The notes under the pieces: generated by a model
The model's input: only the letters and a program-made list of their open reading frames with translations
Databases searched by the model: none
Told to the model about the DNA's origin: nothing
Part shown: piece after piece, positions 1-13,500 of the stretch
How positions within the stretch are numbered: the stretch's first letter is position 1
How the letters are laid out: every line of letters begins with the position of its first letter
Assembly (NCBI GenBank): GCA_029207755.1
Contig: JARCOQ010000003.1
Coordinates: forward strand, 99,532,982-99,596,981
Length of the DNA stretch: 64,000 nucleotides
Direction of reading: 5' to 3'
From: Chamaea fasciata
Lineage: Eukaryota > Chordata > Aves > Passeriformes > Sylviidae
Program-made: the position numbers and the translations under genes

Positions 1-2570
1 CTCATTGCCTGTTATTTACCATTATTGCCTATTTGTCAGAATAGTTAATTTTCTAGATCAGATAATTTATATTGGAATCATTAAGGCAGGTTGCTTTTAA
101 GTCCTTTTTTTTTCCTAGGTAAAAATACCTTCTTTATGAATGATAATGAAATGTTTTAACACTGCAACAAGGAGCACAATAGTGAGGTATGTTAATACAA
201 GTGCCTGAAAATATAGACTTGAGAATGTAAAATCTGTGCTCACTGGTTTCAGAATATGCCAGGAATACCTTCCCTGAGTTTTCATGTGTTTTCTAACCAT
301 TTTGAACCTGAAGTAAACAGCTTTTTTCTTTTGTTTTGATTGGTTATTTGTTTTAAGTTCAACCAAGTACAGTTCATAGACTCAGCTCCTCAGTGAGGTA
401 AAAGGATTGAATGGTCCCGGTTCTCCACTATAAAAATAGTGGGAGGTGAATTTACCTGCAAAGTGACAACTGAGTGGAGGACTGATAGAAGATAGCAGGA
501 GCAAAAGGAATTTCGCAGCAGGCAGGTACTAAATAATGCATTTTTTGTCTTACCTGGGAAATTACTTCAGTGTCCTCCTGAGTCAGTGTGTTTTAAAGAT
601 CATAGTCTGGAACTCTAGGAAAAAGGGTTTGGTTTTGCAGGTTATCTGGTTCTTCAATTGTTTCCAGATGTTTTAACAACTTTTAGGTAGTGTCCCCCTC
701 CAGCCATGTTTTCTCTGCACCCTGGATAAAGTGTGACTTAGTAGGAGAGTGGGCCTTGTCATGCTTTCCACCCCCTCTGAATCCTTCCCATGATGACAAA
801 GAATATCTAAACAAACGAAAAAGTTTTGGTTTATTTCTCATTGCATCTCAAGCATCCCTCTCCTAAGCTCTGCAAGATGCCCCAGCTGGGGATGGTGATG
901 TCTCTGCCTGGACACCAGGCATCCTGGGGGAATTGAGCAGCATCCACCTCCATGACAGCACCCACACAGAACACAGGATTTGTCAAGCCTAAACACAAGT
1001 CAAAACTTGTAAGAAGTGGTTTAATAATGGGAATATCAGCAGACCCCTGAGTATAATGCTGCTGCTCTATGCTTTCATAAATCTAAGCTTTAGGGATGAC
1101 AGTTATGATGCATGGCATTGGGAGTATGTGAAACAGCAGTCATTAAACAAAAATGGGCTTTTAAACTAATGACAGCTGCCTAAATGGCTTTGCAGTGAAA
1201 CAGATTCCCTGAGGCTACCATTCTTCAAATAATACAGGTCCTATTGACTTTAAAAAAAACAGGAAAATATTTTGTTTTGGTGCTGTAGTACTGCTTTTAC
1301 ATTCATCCCAAAGGTCAAGCTGTGAATCGATTGCTAGGCTTTAAACTGGGGGTGTTAGAAAATAATGAATGACAATATTTCCAGTAATTCATTCACTGTT
1401 ATTCCCCTGAATTAAGCCACGTGCAATACCAGGGATTCACACCTGTTCCAAGATGGGTTTAGAAGTGAGTATGGGGACGCTTTTCTCCATCTAAATTCAG
1501 CTTGGTGTTTAATCCGGTAGGTAGTTCTGCACAATATCTCTGTTATACAGAATATTATCCAAATGTCTTTATCAAAACCTCTTCCAGCTCCTGCTGGTTG
1601 AAAATTACTCACAATAAAGCAATATGTTGCTTTGTCTCTTTTGAGGACATCATTTTCAGCCTAAAGCCAAAGGTTTAAAGATGCATGTTTTGCCTTTATG
1701 CCAGATGTCCTGATGGACAATGAGTATCCATATCTAAATGCACTGGCCAGTTTCCTTGAAGACACATTTTGAGCAGGCTGATGGTTGCAGAAGACCAGCC
1801 TATTCTCAGTCAACCACTTGCACATCTTTTTAACTTTTGCTTTTCCCCTGCCCAAGTTTGGTTTCTTCCTGAAAGTGCTTGTTTGGCTTCTGTCTTCCTG
1901 TCCCCCTCATTCTTCACCTTTCTCGGAGCTCATGGGCTTTTTGTTCCTCCTTGTATTACCAGGAACAGAAGAGAGGACAGAATAACCCAGACTGTGAAAG
2001 GATGTCAAACAGCAGAATTTTGTTGTTTTACATCATATCTCTTCATACCGTACATAACTTGGAGCCTACTTTTTGCTCTCTAAACCCAGCTTCAGCCTGG
2101 GGCTGGCCTTGCTTGCTGAATAACTGCAGATAATTCCAATTTTTTATAAAGCAAGCAGTTCCACTAAAAATGTATGTGAAATCTGTTGAGAGCAGTCATA
2201 TTTCACTTTCTCCCTGCCATGAGATGGCAACTTAAAGCTGGTTGCTGCAGTGCTCTCATGTCTCTTGGAGCCCTGCAAGGCTGAGCAGAGGTTAGGAAGG
2301 ATGGAATGGAGGGTGGGCCAGAGGTCCAGAGATGTCCTGACAAGCCAGGATGTTGAGTGTAGCTTTCAGAACCCGACAACTTCTCTTGCAGCTGTCACCA
2401 GAAATCTTGGCTCTCTGCAGGCTTTGGTGATCCTGGGAGACCTGGATAATACACTATTCTTTCCACCACTTTTCTTGTTTGCCTCCACAGTCTGTCCTAA
2501 CCACAAACGTGCTTTCTGTACGCAGTTCTTCATGGAAGAGGTTGGCTGTCTAGTTGTGGTGACTTCAGTG

Positions 2571-2618
2571 ATATTCTCCTCTTCCTAGGGAGTCATATTC
2601 TCTTCTTCCTAGGGAGTA
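2571..2618. repeat. Two-copy 24-base tandem duplication
   Basis: Two adjacent 24-base units (2571-2594 and 2595-2618), each starting ATATTCTC and carrying TCTTCCTAGGGAGT, differ at only two positions. A recent local slippage duplication is the simplest reading. The unit resembles a pyrimidine-rich splice acceptor followed by AG, but no exon follows. Confidence 0.85.
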
Positions 2619-3309
2619 TGCTTGAGTCAGGAGAGAAGAGTGGAAGAAGAATATTAACTAAAATATGAATATTTGAACAGATGGCTGACCTCTGTAACAC
2701 CAAGAACTGTTTAATTTTAGAAATTTGCAGTCTGTTTCAAGTTTGTCATGCTCCTTTCAACCATCTGAGCATAGACACACAATGATTTATCAGCTTACTG
2801 CAAAGCTTTGTTGTTTGATTTCCCTGCTGCTTGAAACGCTGAGCTTTAGGTTGAATACACAAGATCCTGGATCATAAGTGGGATTGGTTCCCTTTGTGAC
2901 AATTTCCTTTAAACCACTGAAGGCTGAGGGAGCAGAGATGCTCCTGACCATGGTGGAAGGAGCTCAGCTCTCCTGTTTTTCTCACTTCCCCAGCATGCTC
3001 AGGCCTAGCAAAAGACAGGGGCCATGGAACAGTTAATTGTGGGCAGGGAGGAGACAGATGATGATCATCCTGCCCCAAATCACTTAAACGCCTTAGGAGT
3101 CTACCCTTGCCTGTCTGAACGAGCCAGCTAATCTTCCAGTGAGCTGCACAAGTGAGCACTGAGTTATATATGGTACAAAGGGAGATGGCACAAAATGATT
3201 GAATTCCCCTATCCTACTTCTACCACAGCAAAGGCTGTGAATCCTTTGCTTGTTTAATTGTAGAAGAACATCACTGTTTGAAGAAAATTGTTTCTGGCTA
3301 TGGGAGTTC

Positions 3310-3500
3310 TCATCCTTTGGAGGCTTTTAGGTCAGGGTTGCATATCTTTTGAAAACAGGTGGTATAGGCCAACTGGGTGGTGGCTGGATGCCAGAATTCT
3401 TGGAGAAATTATTTGAATGAAAAGGTATTAGACTAGATCAGTGGTTCTCAATGCTTTTTGTGAGATCACAGTGAATTCCTAAGAACTGTGCTTCAGGCAC
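3310..3500 (+). repeat. Degenerate interspersed repeat relic (CR1/L3-like or hAT-like)
   Basis: The stretch around 3325-3442 resembles the 3' end of old CR1/L3 elements: a 'gaggcttttaggtcag' block, then a 'ttagactagatca' block, in the usual order and spacing. The following 'cagtggttctcaa' is also reminiscent of ancient hAT-Charlie termini. Both resemblances come from memory and are weak, so the family is left open. Confidence 0.3.
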
Positions 3501-4490
3501 TTGTGTGGCAATTTGAAAGAGCAGTATCTGCATGGTGACCACACATAAAGTCTTTGGTGCTGTACTAGAGACCTGCTGGGATGAGTGATGCCAAGGGTCC
3601 CGTCTGGGATTCAGTGAGTCGACATTGGAGGAATAAGTGTGAAGGACTTGAAAAATGTCTTTATAAGGAGTGTACCATGTTAGTCCACCAAAAATAAGTG
3701 AAAGAAAAAATAAATCTCTATCAGTGCATCATGTATTTTTTTTATAGACATCTGGCTTATCACTATGGTTGGCTCTTCTTAATTACTGCTAGTGCTTCTG
3801 AAGGCTGTGCAGTTGGAGATGGAATGTGGCTGGGCCAGCATCAGGGCACAGCAGCTTTTATCGGGGCCACTCGGAGACAGACCATCTGCAAAATGTATTT
3901 ATTTTTTTCCTTGGTTGTCTTCTCTAAATAAAAATGTGATGCTGTGAGAATGTCCATTCCATCCTATTCCTACACTTCACCAAAGTTGCCATTTTCTGAC
4001 AAACTGGTTTTGAAAGTTGTATTTTGCAAATGTCTGTTTACTTAATTTCTTTCCTGTTGTTGCTGCTTGTCCATGAACCCCAAATCTCTTTGCATGCAAA
4101 CTCAGCTGTAGCTCAGTTCAGAATATTTTTTAAAGTGTAGTTGCTTTATGCTCATTTGGGGTTTTTTTTAGCTCCCTTCATTCGGTGATGGAGGAACTGC
4201 AGGTGCTTCACATCTGATGGAGGCAAACCCTGTACCTGCAGAGCCCAGGGCTGTTAGAAAAGGTGTGACAGTTGCATGGTCAGGGCTCCTTGCTCACTCC
4301 AGGTGCTGGAGCTTCAGCATATAGCTATAACACAGGAGTTTAACAGGGATTAACCTTGCAGGAGTGAGTGTCTTCTGCCTGCAGAAGAACAGCTGAAGGT
4401 CCTGCTGGCTTAGGTCTGTAGCCAACAAAGGAGACTTCCTCATTACGTTCAACAAAATTGTCTTGTCAGGAGAAGAATTGGAAGAAGTAG

Positions 4491-4530
4491 CTTCTTTTTC
4501 CTTTTTCCTTTTTTCCTTTATCCTTTTTCC
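4491..4530. repeat. Pyrimidine (CTTTTT)-type low-complexity tract
   Basis: About 40 bases of almost pure C/T on the + strand, built of irregular CTTTTT and TTTTCC units. It looks like simple-sequence drift, and no gene is attached to it. Confidence 0.8.
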
Positions 4531-7500
4531 TGGCCTTGGTGCCCTCTCTGAAGTGAACTTAGCTGCTTGGGACACCGGGTTTTGTTTTGGTAATAAAATA
4601 GTCCTTCATCATAGAGCTCTATTCAATATTGTGGTGTTCAGATCAGTGCGGTAAAATGCATACTCTGTCTGTGACACTGATTTTATAGCATTTTTTCCAA
4701 ACTGATAAACTTAAGGCTTTCCCTGAAAAAAGTGAGCTTAAGCAAATCATAACATGTTTTCCGTGTAGTTACAGTGATGTAACAAGCTTTGGCCATCCTT
4801 GCCTAGCAGTGGGTGTTTCTGGAGGAGGGTAGAGATTAGGGACTGTAGTTAGAAAGGCAAATGCAATTACAAGAGCAAACAGTTGTTTATATTCTATAAA
4901 ATTGGTACTCATTGCTCTCAGGTTCACCTTCCTTGCCTTAAGGTTTTCTCATTAGAAGTAGTTTCTGTAAATACCATCTCTTTCTTTCCCCTTGGAGAGA
5001 TCTCAAAGAGCTGGGCTGTAATTAGTGTCTGGGTAATCAATAAACTCTAATCTACATGATGGGGTTTTTTTCCTTTAAGTTGGTTCTTTCTGTACTGGAG
5101 AAAACACGTCTAAAGCAAATGTAAAATGAAGAAGGGCTAGATTCAACTTGACTCACTGTTACTGTATGTGCTTACAGTTTTGCAATATGAATGTCTTCCA
5201 AAACAATTATTCTTTTTGCAAGGTTGACAACTAAGTGATTAATCTACTACCAGACAGCCAGTGCAGTAGTGTCTTTGAAACAATTTTTGAGCCTCTTCCC
5301 TGCTGTTCTTTCCCTGCAAGTCTGATTTAAAGATAAGACCATAAAATAAATTGTGATGTGTGGCCTGCCTCTTTTTCAGTCTCCTCTTTTGCTTCAGCAT
5401 TGTGCTTCTGTTTTGCATTGAAAAGTGCATAATGAAAGGATCTGAAGTCTGCCCTGAGGCAGAACATCCAGTCTTGTATTTCATTTGAGGCATATGCTTA
5501 AATTATCTTGGGGTTGGCTGGATTTATTTGTGCACTTAAGTGCAAGTGCATGCTTAATCCAGGTGAATAATGATACTTGAAAGATTTTGTTGATGGGAGG
5601 TCACAAGTGTTTTGCTTTATGTTAGTGGCATAGGTGCAGAGCACGTGAAAATATTCATGGGTCATCTCATTGTCTGGAGTAGTCCTTGTAATGGGAATAT
5701 CTGCTTATATTCTGGTTTTCTTCTCAGAAGGTCTCTGCTTTTGGCTACGTAGAGTAGAGGGAGAACTTTTCATGCTTAGTTATGGAGCTGAATATGCAGC
5801 TGAATTTAGGGAGGTGACTAAACACTGTAAAATCCATTAGTTTGTCAGAGAAAAGGCAAGACCACAGAAAAGATTCCAGGTTGGTTCTTCATGTGTTCTA
5901 CAAACTGTACATTTTTAACATTTTTTGCAGCTACGAGTCTTAACACTGTGTAGTGTGCTGCCTCAAGACAACTGACTCAGAGGAACCCTCCAACACCTGT
6001 TGATGCTGTGGACCTGCCTATGTGCTAGTTCTGATTTTAATTGTCTTGCTGTTGAAAGAGATGTCCTCAAATGTGCCCCGAGGTTAGAGGTTAAGCTGTT
6101 CCTCATGACTCTGAATAGCAATGATACATTTGGTTGTGTGCCCCACTGAGCCGGCTTGGAGTCGATGAGCACCAGTGGAGCTGGGCATAAGTCATGGAGT
6201 TACTCACAGTTTCTTAACCTTTTCCTTAAGTTGTTTTGGTTAATAATACAATGTAATAATAATTCTGGACAATAACAGGTTTGCTTCTCTGGCTTGTGTG
6301 ATGCCAGTTCTGTTGTTGCAGAGGTTTTGCATTTAGCTGTCAATAAACATCAGACACAAAGCCAGTTGCTGCGTGCATGGTTGATCACGACTTGATGAAG
6401 CTATAGCACATTTTGTCTGCACTTGGAAATATTTTCTTGTCCCTTAAAGGCAACTCTGTGCTCTGGCAGTGACATTTTCATTGGAGAATGAGAAAACTTT
6501 GACACTAGCTCCTACTGCCCACTTTTACAATCCCATCTTTCTCAGGTACACCTTTCTTTAATTGCATACAGTGGAAGAAACAGTTCCTGAAGTGCTTATA
6601 AATTATGTAAGTTTGCATTTGCTCAGCATGCTGAAGTTTGGGAGTGAGCTCCAGAAAGATATCTGTGCTATGTTATGGTTATTCAGAGCAAAGCTTGGTT
6701 TCAATCTTAATGCCTTTGCTATCAAATTTTAGTAAGTAAAGGTGAGACAGACTACTCCAACTCAGCAACAGATTGTTTTGGTGGGGTAGCTTTGGTGCCT
6801 CTTCAGAAATGACTCAAATGACCAGTGCTTATAAACACAGTGCTTATAAATAAACAGTCTCCCTTCCTCTCAACCTCCAAGTGTGGGAGACCTGTGCTGA
6901 AGTCAGAAAAGGGATGCAAGGGGAGCATCAAGAGCACCCTTTCCTCTGAGTGCTTTGGGATAAGGCTACAAGTGGCAACTGATCCCATTTAACCTTATTT
7001 TTAAGATTTTTTCTACACACTCATCATCACACTCTCATCATCTTCTTGTTTAGGTTTCTCTGTGAGCTGGTTGTGGTCAGATGTTTCAAAACAGCAGATT
7101 TCATGAGGCTGTGTTGATTGCAAAGCGCAGTCTCGTGTTGTTGCAGGGAGCAGGGAGTAGACTTCAGCCCAAACAAATTGCTCCCCTCTTGGATGCTTGC
7201 CCTAGGGATAGGCTGTTCACCTCCACCCTGACTAGAAAAACTTTCAGTTTCAGCTTGATCATGGACTGTTTAATAATTTGAAGGGTTTTTTTGTCAGCGC
7301 TGTGAGGTTTTTTTTTTTTTTCCCATCTGCTGTTCCCCATCCTGATGCAGTAACAACAAAAGCTCCTCTCCTTTCTTTTGTTTTTGTTTTAAGATACATC
7401 AGCCAAGTGCTGCTAGTTTCCACTTTCTGTACTTTTTTTTTTAAAAAAGGTATCATTGAAGAATATTTTGATCTTTGTTCTTTATTTTTATTTACATGAC

Positions 7501-10500
7501 CTAATTCAGCTTGACTTTGACAATTTCTCTTTCCCCCTTTGTTTCCTGACCTCTGACACAGTTGTCTTTGATGAGTAGCCCTTCTTTTCCATTCCTCACA
7601 TACACTCTGCTTAGCCCTAAAAATCCCTTTTTGGTGATATTTGTTTTTTCTCCATTTAGATCAGGACTCATTCCCTAGATTATCTCTCCTACTCTTTTTG
7701 GGGTTGCTCAGTACCAACTTTTTTTTTTTTTTTCCCATCTTTGCCATACAGATATTTTAAGCTTCTTACAAGTGTGTTCTTGAGCACTTCTGTCCAGTTG
7801 ACTTCCATGCAGAGTTCCTTAGATTCCTCAAAGCTTATGGGAAATTAATAAGATGAATTTTTGTGTTTCCCTAAATCAGCTCTCCATGATTACAATTGCC
7901 TTCAGAGTTGCTTTCATTGAGGACTTTCAGCTACTTATAGTGTCTAAATTAGAACTGTCCTTTTCTAGTTCAGCAGCTGGAGGATTACAATTGTTGTCCT
8001 CTGCTTCCAGGAATATCTGTGGTCAGCTCTTTACGTTAGTAGTGGGTTCTTCAGTTGGGTATTTTGGGAAGTTGCATTCCCACAGCAAGATAAGCTCTGT
8101 TGGCACTTCTGCCTTGCTGTGAACCTTGCAATCTGCACTGCCATGCAGGCTCTGTAGGGTGAAGAATAACCTGTGATGTCACCCCTCCTTCTACCAAGCA
8201 GTGTTGACCCCATACCACTGCAGTCCTTTGAACTTTCTTATTCTGCTACCTGAGTTTTCTATTGCAGTGCCCTTTCTCTTGGTATCAGTACGTTAATCCA
8301 TGCTCTTGTTTCTTACTCATCATCTGTGAATTCTGGCTAATTATCTAACATTCTATCCGACTGCTGCTATTAATGTTCATATGTTCTTTGCTCTCCTAAG
8401 TTTGGATATTTTGTGCTTTTTAGTCCACATTCACCAATCCCCCCATCTGTTTATTAAAAGCAGATGTGGGAATTAACTGATTTTCCTGATTATCCTGTCT
8501 CTAGAGGTGGTTTTTTTTTCTGTAGTTTAATACTCCTGGCTGTGCCTGCTGTGATCACAGAAGGACGTATCTCATACACAGAGAAAACGTCCTTTTTTTC
8601 CATGAATGCCTTCTGCTAGTGGAACACCCTAAAACTTCTCTTCTAGTGTCAGCTCTTTAACCATATGGATGACATTAACTTGTAATAGCTTTTCCTTCCT
8701 TTTGTAGCATCAAAAGTTCCTCAGGGATGGTGCTCAGGGTCTAAGGCTGATCTCCCCAGACTCTCTCTATAGCCTAGAGGGAGGCAGACACCACCAGAGA
8801 GCATCTAAAATAGGCTCCTGCTCCAAATTGCCTTCCTGGTCTACCGGCAGAAAGACTATCCTCTTCTGGGCTAAATTTAGTCCTGAGCCTGGTTCATGCC
8901 TGTGGTTGAGTTCTCCATCTGCACACTGAGACCAAGAGCCCTTCTCTTACTGGAAGGCCGGAGATAAACCTCTGGGGGGAAAAGAAGCCAGAATACTCTT
9001 AGTAGGAAGAATCAAGTGAAGAGGTATAAATAAACAGGGAGCTGAGGACAGTACAGTGGAGCAGCCAGGGGACACAGAATGGAAAAGGAGATGGGGAAGT
9101 GGAATACGATGGAGAAGAGTCAGGCCTCCAACATGTGAGCTATGGCCTTGCAATCAGAAGCAGCTGAAAGACTTTCCTGGTGCAAAGATGTCTTGCATCA
9201 TCTCTCCAAGAAGGAAAAATGAGTCCAGATTGCTGTGTCTAAAGAATTATTGTTTTATTTCCCATTAAGAGGGTAGACACAAAATCAGATTTCCACTCCA
9301 AGTTGTCTTATATTTTTAGCCTGTTATTGGATTGCAAATGCACACTGGATATTTACATTTCTGGAAGCAGACTCTGGTGCTGTTGTCTTAACCAGGATCC
9401 AAGTTAATTTGCTGAGCTTCCAGATGGGAGCCATTTGTTTCTCTATTACACATTTGCAGGAATGCTTGATTTAATCTAGATTTTCTAGCTCAGTAATTTG
9501 CCTATTTTAGCATTCAAGCGTTTTCCCTACCTCCCTCTCTGCTTTTTTTTTTTTTTCTCCTTATCCTTCAGCTGAATTATCCATTGTGTAGAATGAAGAA
9601 TGTGGGTTTTGCAAAAGGAGCCACCTGTCCATCATCCATCCAGTGCAGAAGCTTTTGGGGAGCTGATTGTCCTTCCATCTCCTACAAAAGGTTTCCTAAG
9701 AGGTGCCCAAGTGCAAGACATAGCTGTTAGAACCTCTTAGCCCTGATTCACTTGGTTTGTTGAGGCTCATTACATTTTGCTATCTTCTTTGTTTTAAGCT
9801 ATTTAATGATCACCTTATTCTGGTCTAGTCCTTGTGCTGAATATAGATGTTGCTACACTGTTGGCTCTTTCTCTGTTGTGGGTAGATAAGAATATTTGCA
9901 GGAGGAGGTTCATAATTTTCCTTAGCAACATTCAGCCTCCAGTGCATTGAGTGGCTTCTGATTGTATTATCGCCATTTCTTTAATGAAATTTTGAACTAC
10001 ATGTATCTCTTGCAATCATTTCTGCCTGGGGTTCTTAGATAGCCATGCAAGTACTACATGTATCAGTGCTGTGGCATACAGAGCAGACTGAAGAAGCACA
10101 AGAGGTGTAGACAGGTAATGTTAGCTCATGAGCCAGCTCTTTTCTTCATTGCTGCATTTTCCATAACAGCTAAGACTGTGGTAGGAAAAAATGATGCACC
10201 ATGTTCTAGTTACTTTAGTTTCAGGATGAGTGTATTGAACCAGCTTGAGGTCAACTTTATTATTTCTTCTTGTGTTACGAAATCCCAGGACTCCAAATAG
10301 CCAAGTGTCATTCCAGAAAAACACAGAAGTGCTCACAGAGAGTTTGCATCTCTAAGCCCTGGAGACACAACATGCCCAGGGCGACAGGCACGATTGAGAG
10401 CTCATCTTGAGCAGGTTGGGTCAGCACTGTGTAGTACTGCAGTATGGACTATGTGCATCCACTTAGCATGTGGATGTATGTGTACGATTGCCCTGCGGGG

Positions 10501-13500
10501 TTTCTGTGTTGTGTTGTGGTGGTGGAGCAGCTGAAGGAAGCTGGGGCTGGCAGGGAATATGCAATAGGCAAGTGTCCTACATCATTCCTTGCTGAGGTAA
10601 GTTGTCTGTGGGGCAGTGATGATGAGGATGACATGGGATACCAGAAAACATCTTTTTATTCTTCATCTGTACAACATAAAGTTTTCTGCCTCCTGGTCTG
10701 GGACTCATGCCCCAAGATGTTGGGGTGATGTTTTCAGCCAGGTGATGCCCGCCCTTGCAACTATGGTGCAAAGTGGGGTAGCTGGCTATGCAGTCAGGTA
10801 CTTATAGTCAGGCCCTTGGTACTTGTACCTTTTGGGCACGAAAGGGTCAACATTAACTTTCTCCACAGCACATGAGCAGACAGGTTGTGGAGTGCTTTAT
10901 CCAGGTGATGGAAGAAATGAGGCAGGGCAGGTGAAGCAATACTGTGGCTGTACCTGGGAAGGCAGGCACAGGCTCAGCAGCGTGGCTCATCCTCAGGTCC
11001 AAGGGCAGGGGATAAATCTGCTATACATGCACAAAGCGTCAGGGCAAAACTTGGACATGATTCCCAGCACCACTGGCAGACTGCTAAGCACCACAAAGGC
11101 AAAGGTGATGTAGTGGAAATGTTACAGTAGAAGATTATTTGGTTAACAGTTCTCAGGTCAGCCTGTCAGGTTAACAGACAGTAACTCAAACAGGGTGGGA
11201 TTTCTTTAGAAGGAATAAAGCAGTATAAGAGATGTTTAAATTCTTGTCTTACATATTTGAAGGCAATAATGAGCCATTAGTGGGAGAACTGGTTTAATTT
11301 ACTTACAGGAACTGAAATTACATGATATATTTGAATAGGAAAATAATATTTTACATTATTTTATCTAAAAATTATATTGTATGTTTTATTAGAACATTGT
11401 TTCTTATCTTTCTCTACCACTGCAAAAAGGATGAATATAAAGAAGAAAAAAATTGCCTTTGTAGTAAGTTCTGATATGTAGCTGGGAGATAAGTTTGTTA
11501 CATTGAAAAACTTCCATCCTGGAAGTTTTCTCCCTCTTATGCTGCACATGCAAACTCATTACAACCCTCTAGGAGCTTCTCAGGGTCTTTTTCTGTCTTA
11601 GTGTGATCAGGACATTGAAAACACAATTATCCCCTATGCTCCCCCCAGTCACAGCAGTGTACATGTGTTGTGAAAATGGCTCAGCAAGACTGCCCTGCAG
11701 CAGCCCAAGCTGGTTCAGGCTACCTAGGAAATCCTATTAAGTCAGAAGTGTCGATACAGTATGCACAACTTTGGTGCAGAGGGGACTATTTATAGCTTCA
11801 GTAAGAGCATTGTGTGCACAGGGCTTTTCTTTCACACCTAATCAGGGACCTTGACAGATTCACCGTCCCTTTTACCTGCTCAAGCAGCTCGGATGCCAGA
11901 CCTTTGAGAGCACCAGTGTTTTAGCTGGAAATCCTCATCATCTTCGAAGAGCAGCTGAGGGCCATTGTGGAGGAGGAGGCCATGATTTTCCACCTGCCTC
12001 TCTGCACATCATCTCCTCCTCTCCTGACTCACTGGGTTCAGCCATTTGCCTCCTTGGACATGCAGTGCCCTGCTGTCACCACAGCCTTGCTGTGGGAAGA
12101 GAAGGGGTGCCATATATATGTCAGTGATGTCATTAAATTTCTGAAGCTCTCCTCAGTGACGAGTGAGCTTTGTGGGGTAAAGAGTGTAGGATCAGGAGGT
12201 TAGAGGGTTAGATTGTGGCAGAGCTGCAGGGTTGGTAACAAGGCAAGGTGCTTGGCCTTCATGGGAAAGATGATTTTCGCACCCCACTGGCAATGTCAGT
12301 TCATGGGTTTTTTTGGGTCTGCCTGGGGAGATATAAAGGACACACCTATAAGAAGTTTCCAGGCTGGGATAATCCAGTGGTGGAGCAAGAACGTCTTTTA
12401 TGAATGTGTGTTCACACTCCAGTTTTAAGCTTTGGCATTTGGAAAGCACACGAATGGTATGTCAAGGAATCACCATGAATTAGTTTCAAAATAACAGCGT
12501 TGAGCGGAACACAAAAAACAAAGAGGAAGACATTCCTTCCAGCAGCTGGCCTGGGCTGAGGTCCCCGCACTGCTGCCAGCCCCCTGAGGTCCTGCCACAA
12601 AGTGCAGTCCGATGTGTTAACAAAGTGTGTGAGCTTTCTGCAGGCTTACTGCATTGCATCAAGTGAGTTGATTGGAGAGACTCTTGATTTTACTGGGTTT
12701 TTATGTTCTTATTGGGAGCCATTTGTCAGTCTGCACAGAAATCTGATTAGCTGAGAATTGCTGGCTCTCTGGTATATGTTGACCTATAAAGTGAAGGATG
12801 CAGCAATAAGCACAGTCAGCTGGGCTGCTGGAGGATTCTGCAGGATTCCTTGGAGGCTGGGAAGGAGAGTTCCTGGCACTTGAATGCTTTTCCTTCGGGA
12901 ACTTGACTATGTTTGGCCTGAGGGTTCTGTGCCAGCATTCCCTGAGGGGGCTGGCAGCATGTTTCAGCCCTCTGGTGCTGCTCTGTGGGGTGTCTGTGTC
13001 CACCCCTGTGGTGAGACAAGAGGGAGCTGCCTTGTTAAGGGTGGTCTTGCGTGGGAGCGGAGCAGGAGGCTGGTGTTACTGCAGTTTCAAATCCACCCTG
13101 TTGGTAAAGAGGTGAGGCAGAGCCTCAGGCAGTGGGAAAGGGAATATGCTGCTTCTGCAGAGCAAGGAAATTGTGTCCTCACTGTGGTGTTTCTGCGATG
13201 CTTCCATACAATAAGCACACTGCTCCTTGCACAGTGAGGTAGCTAGTTAAGTAGGTTTAAATTCAAGTCTCCTTCAGGAAATGAGGCACAGTGTAAGGCT
13301 TTCCCTTCGCCCAGCAAGTACACCTCTCCATCGCTTCACATAAAATAACCTGCAGTTCTTAAGCAAGGGGATAATTAAACTTGGCATCAGGCACCTTGGT
13401 GCATTTTCAGAGGATGCTGGTTGGGCACTGTAAATAACTGAAGAAAGTGTGGACAAGGTGGCTGATGACACCTGCGGCAACCAACAATGAGCTGTTTTGA

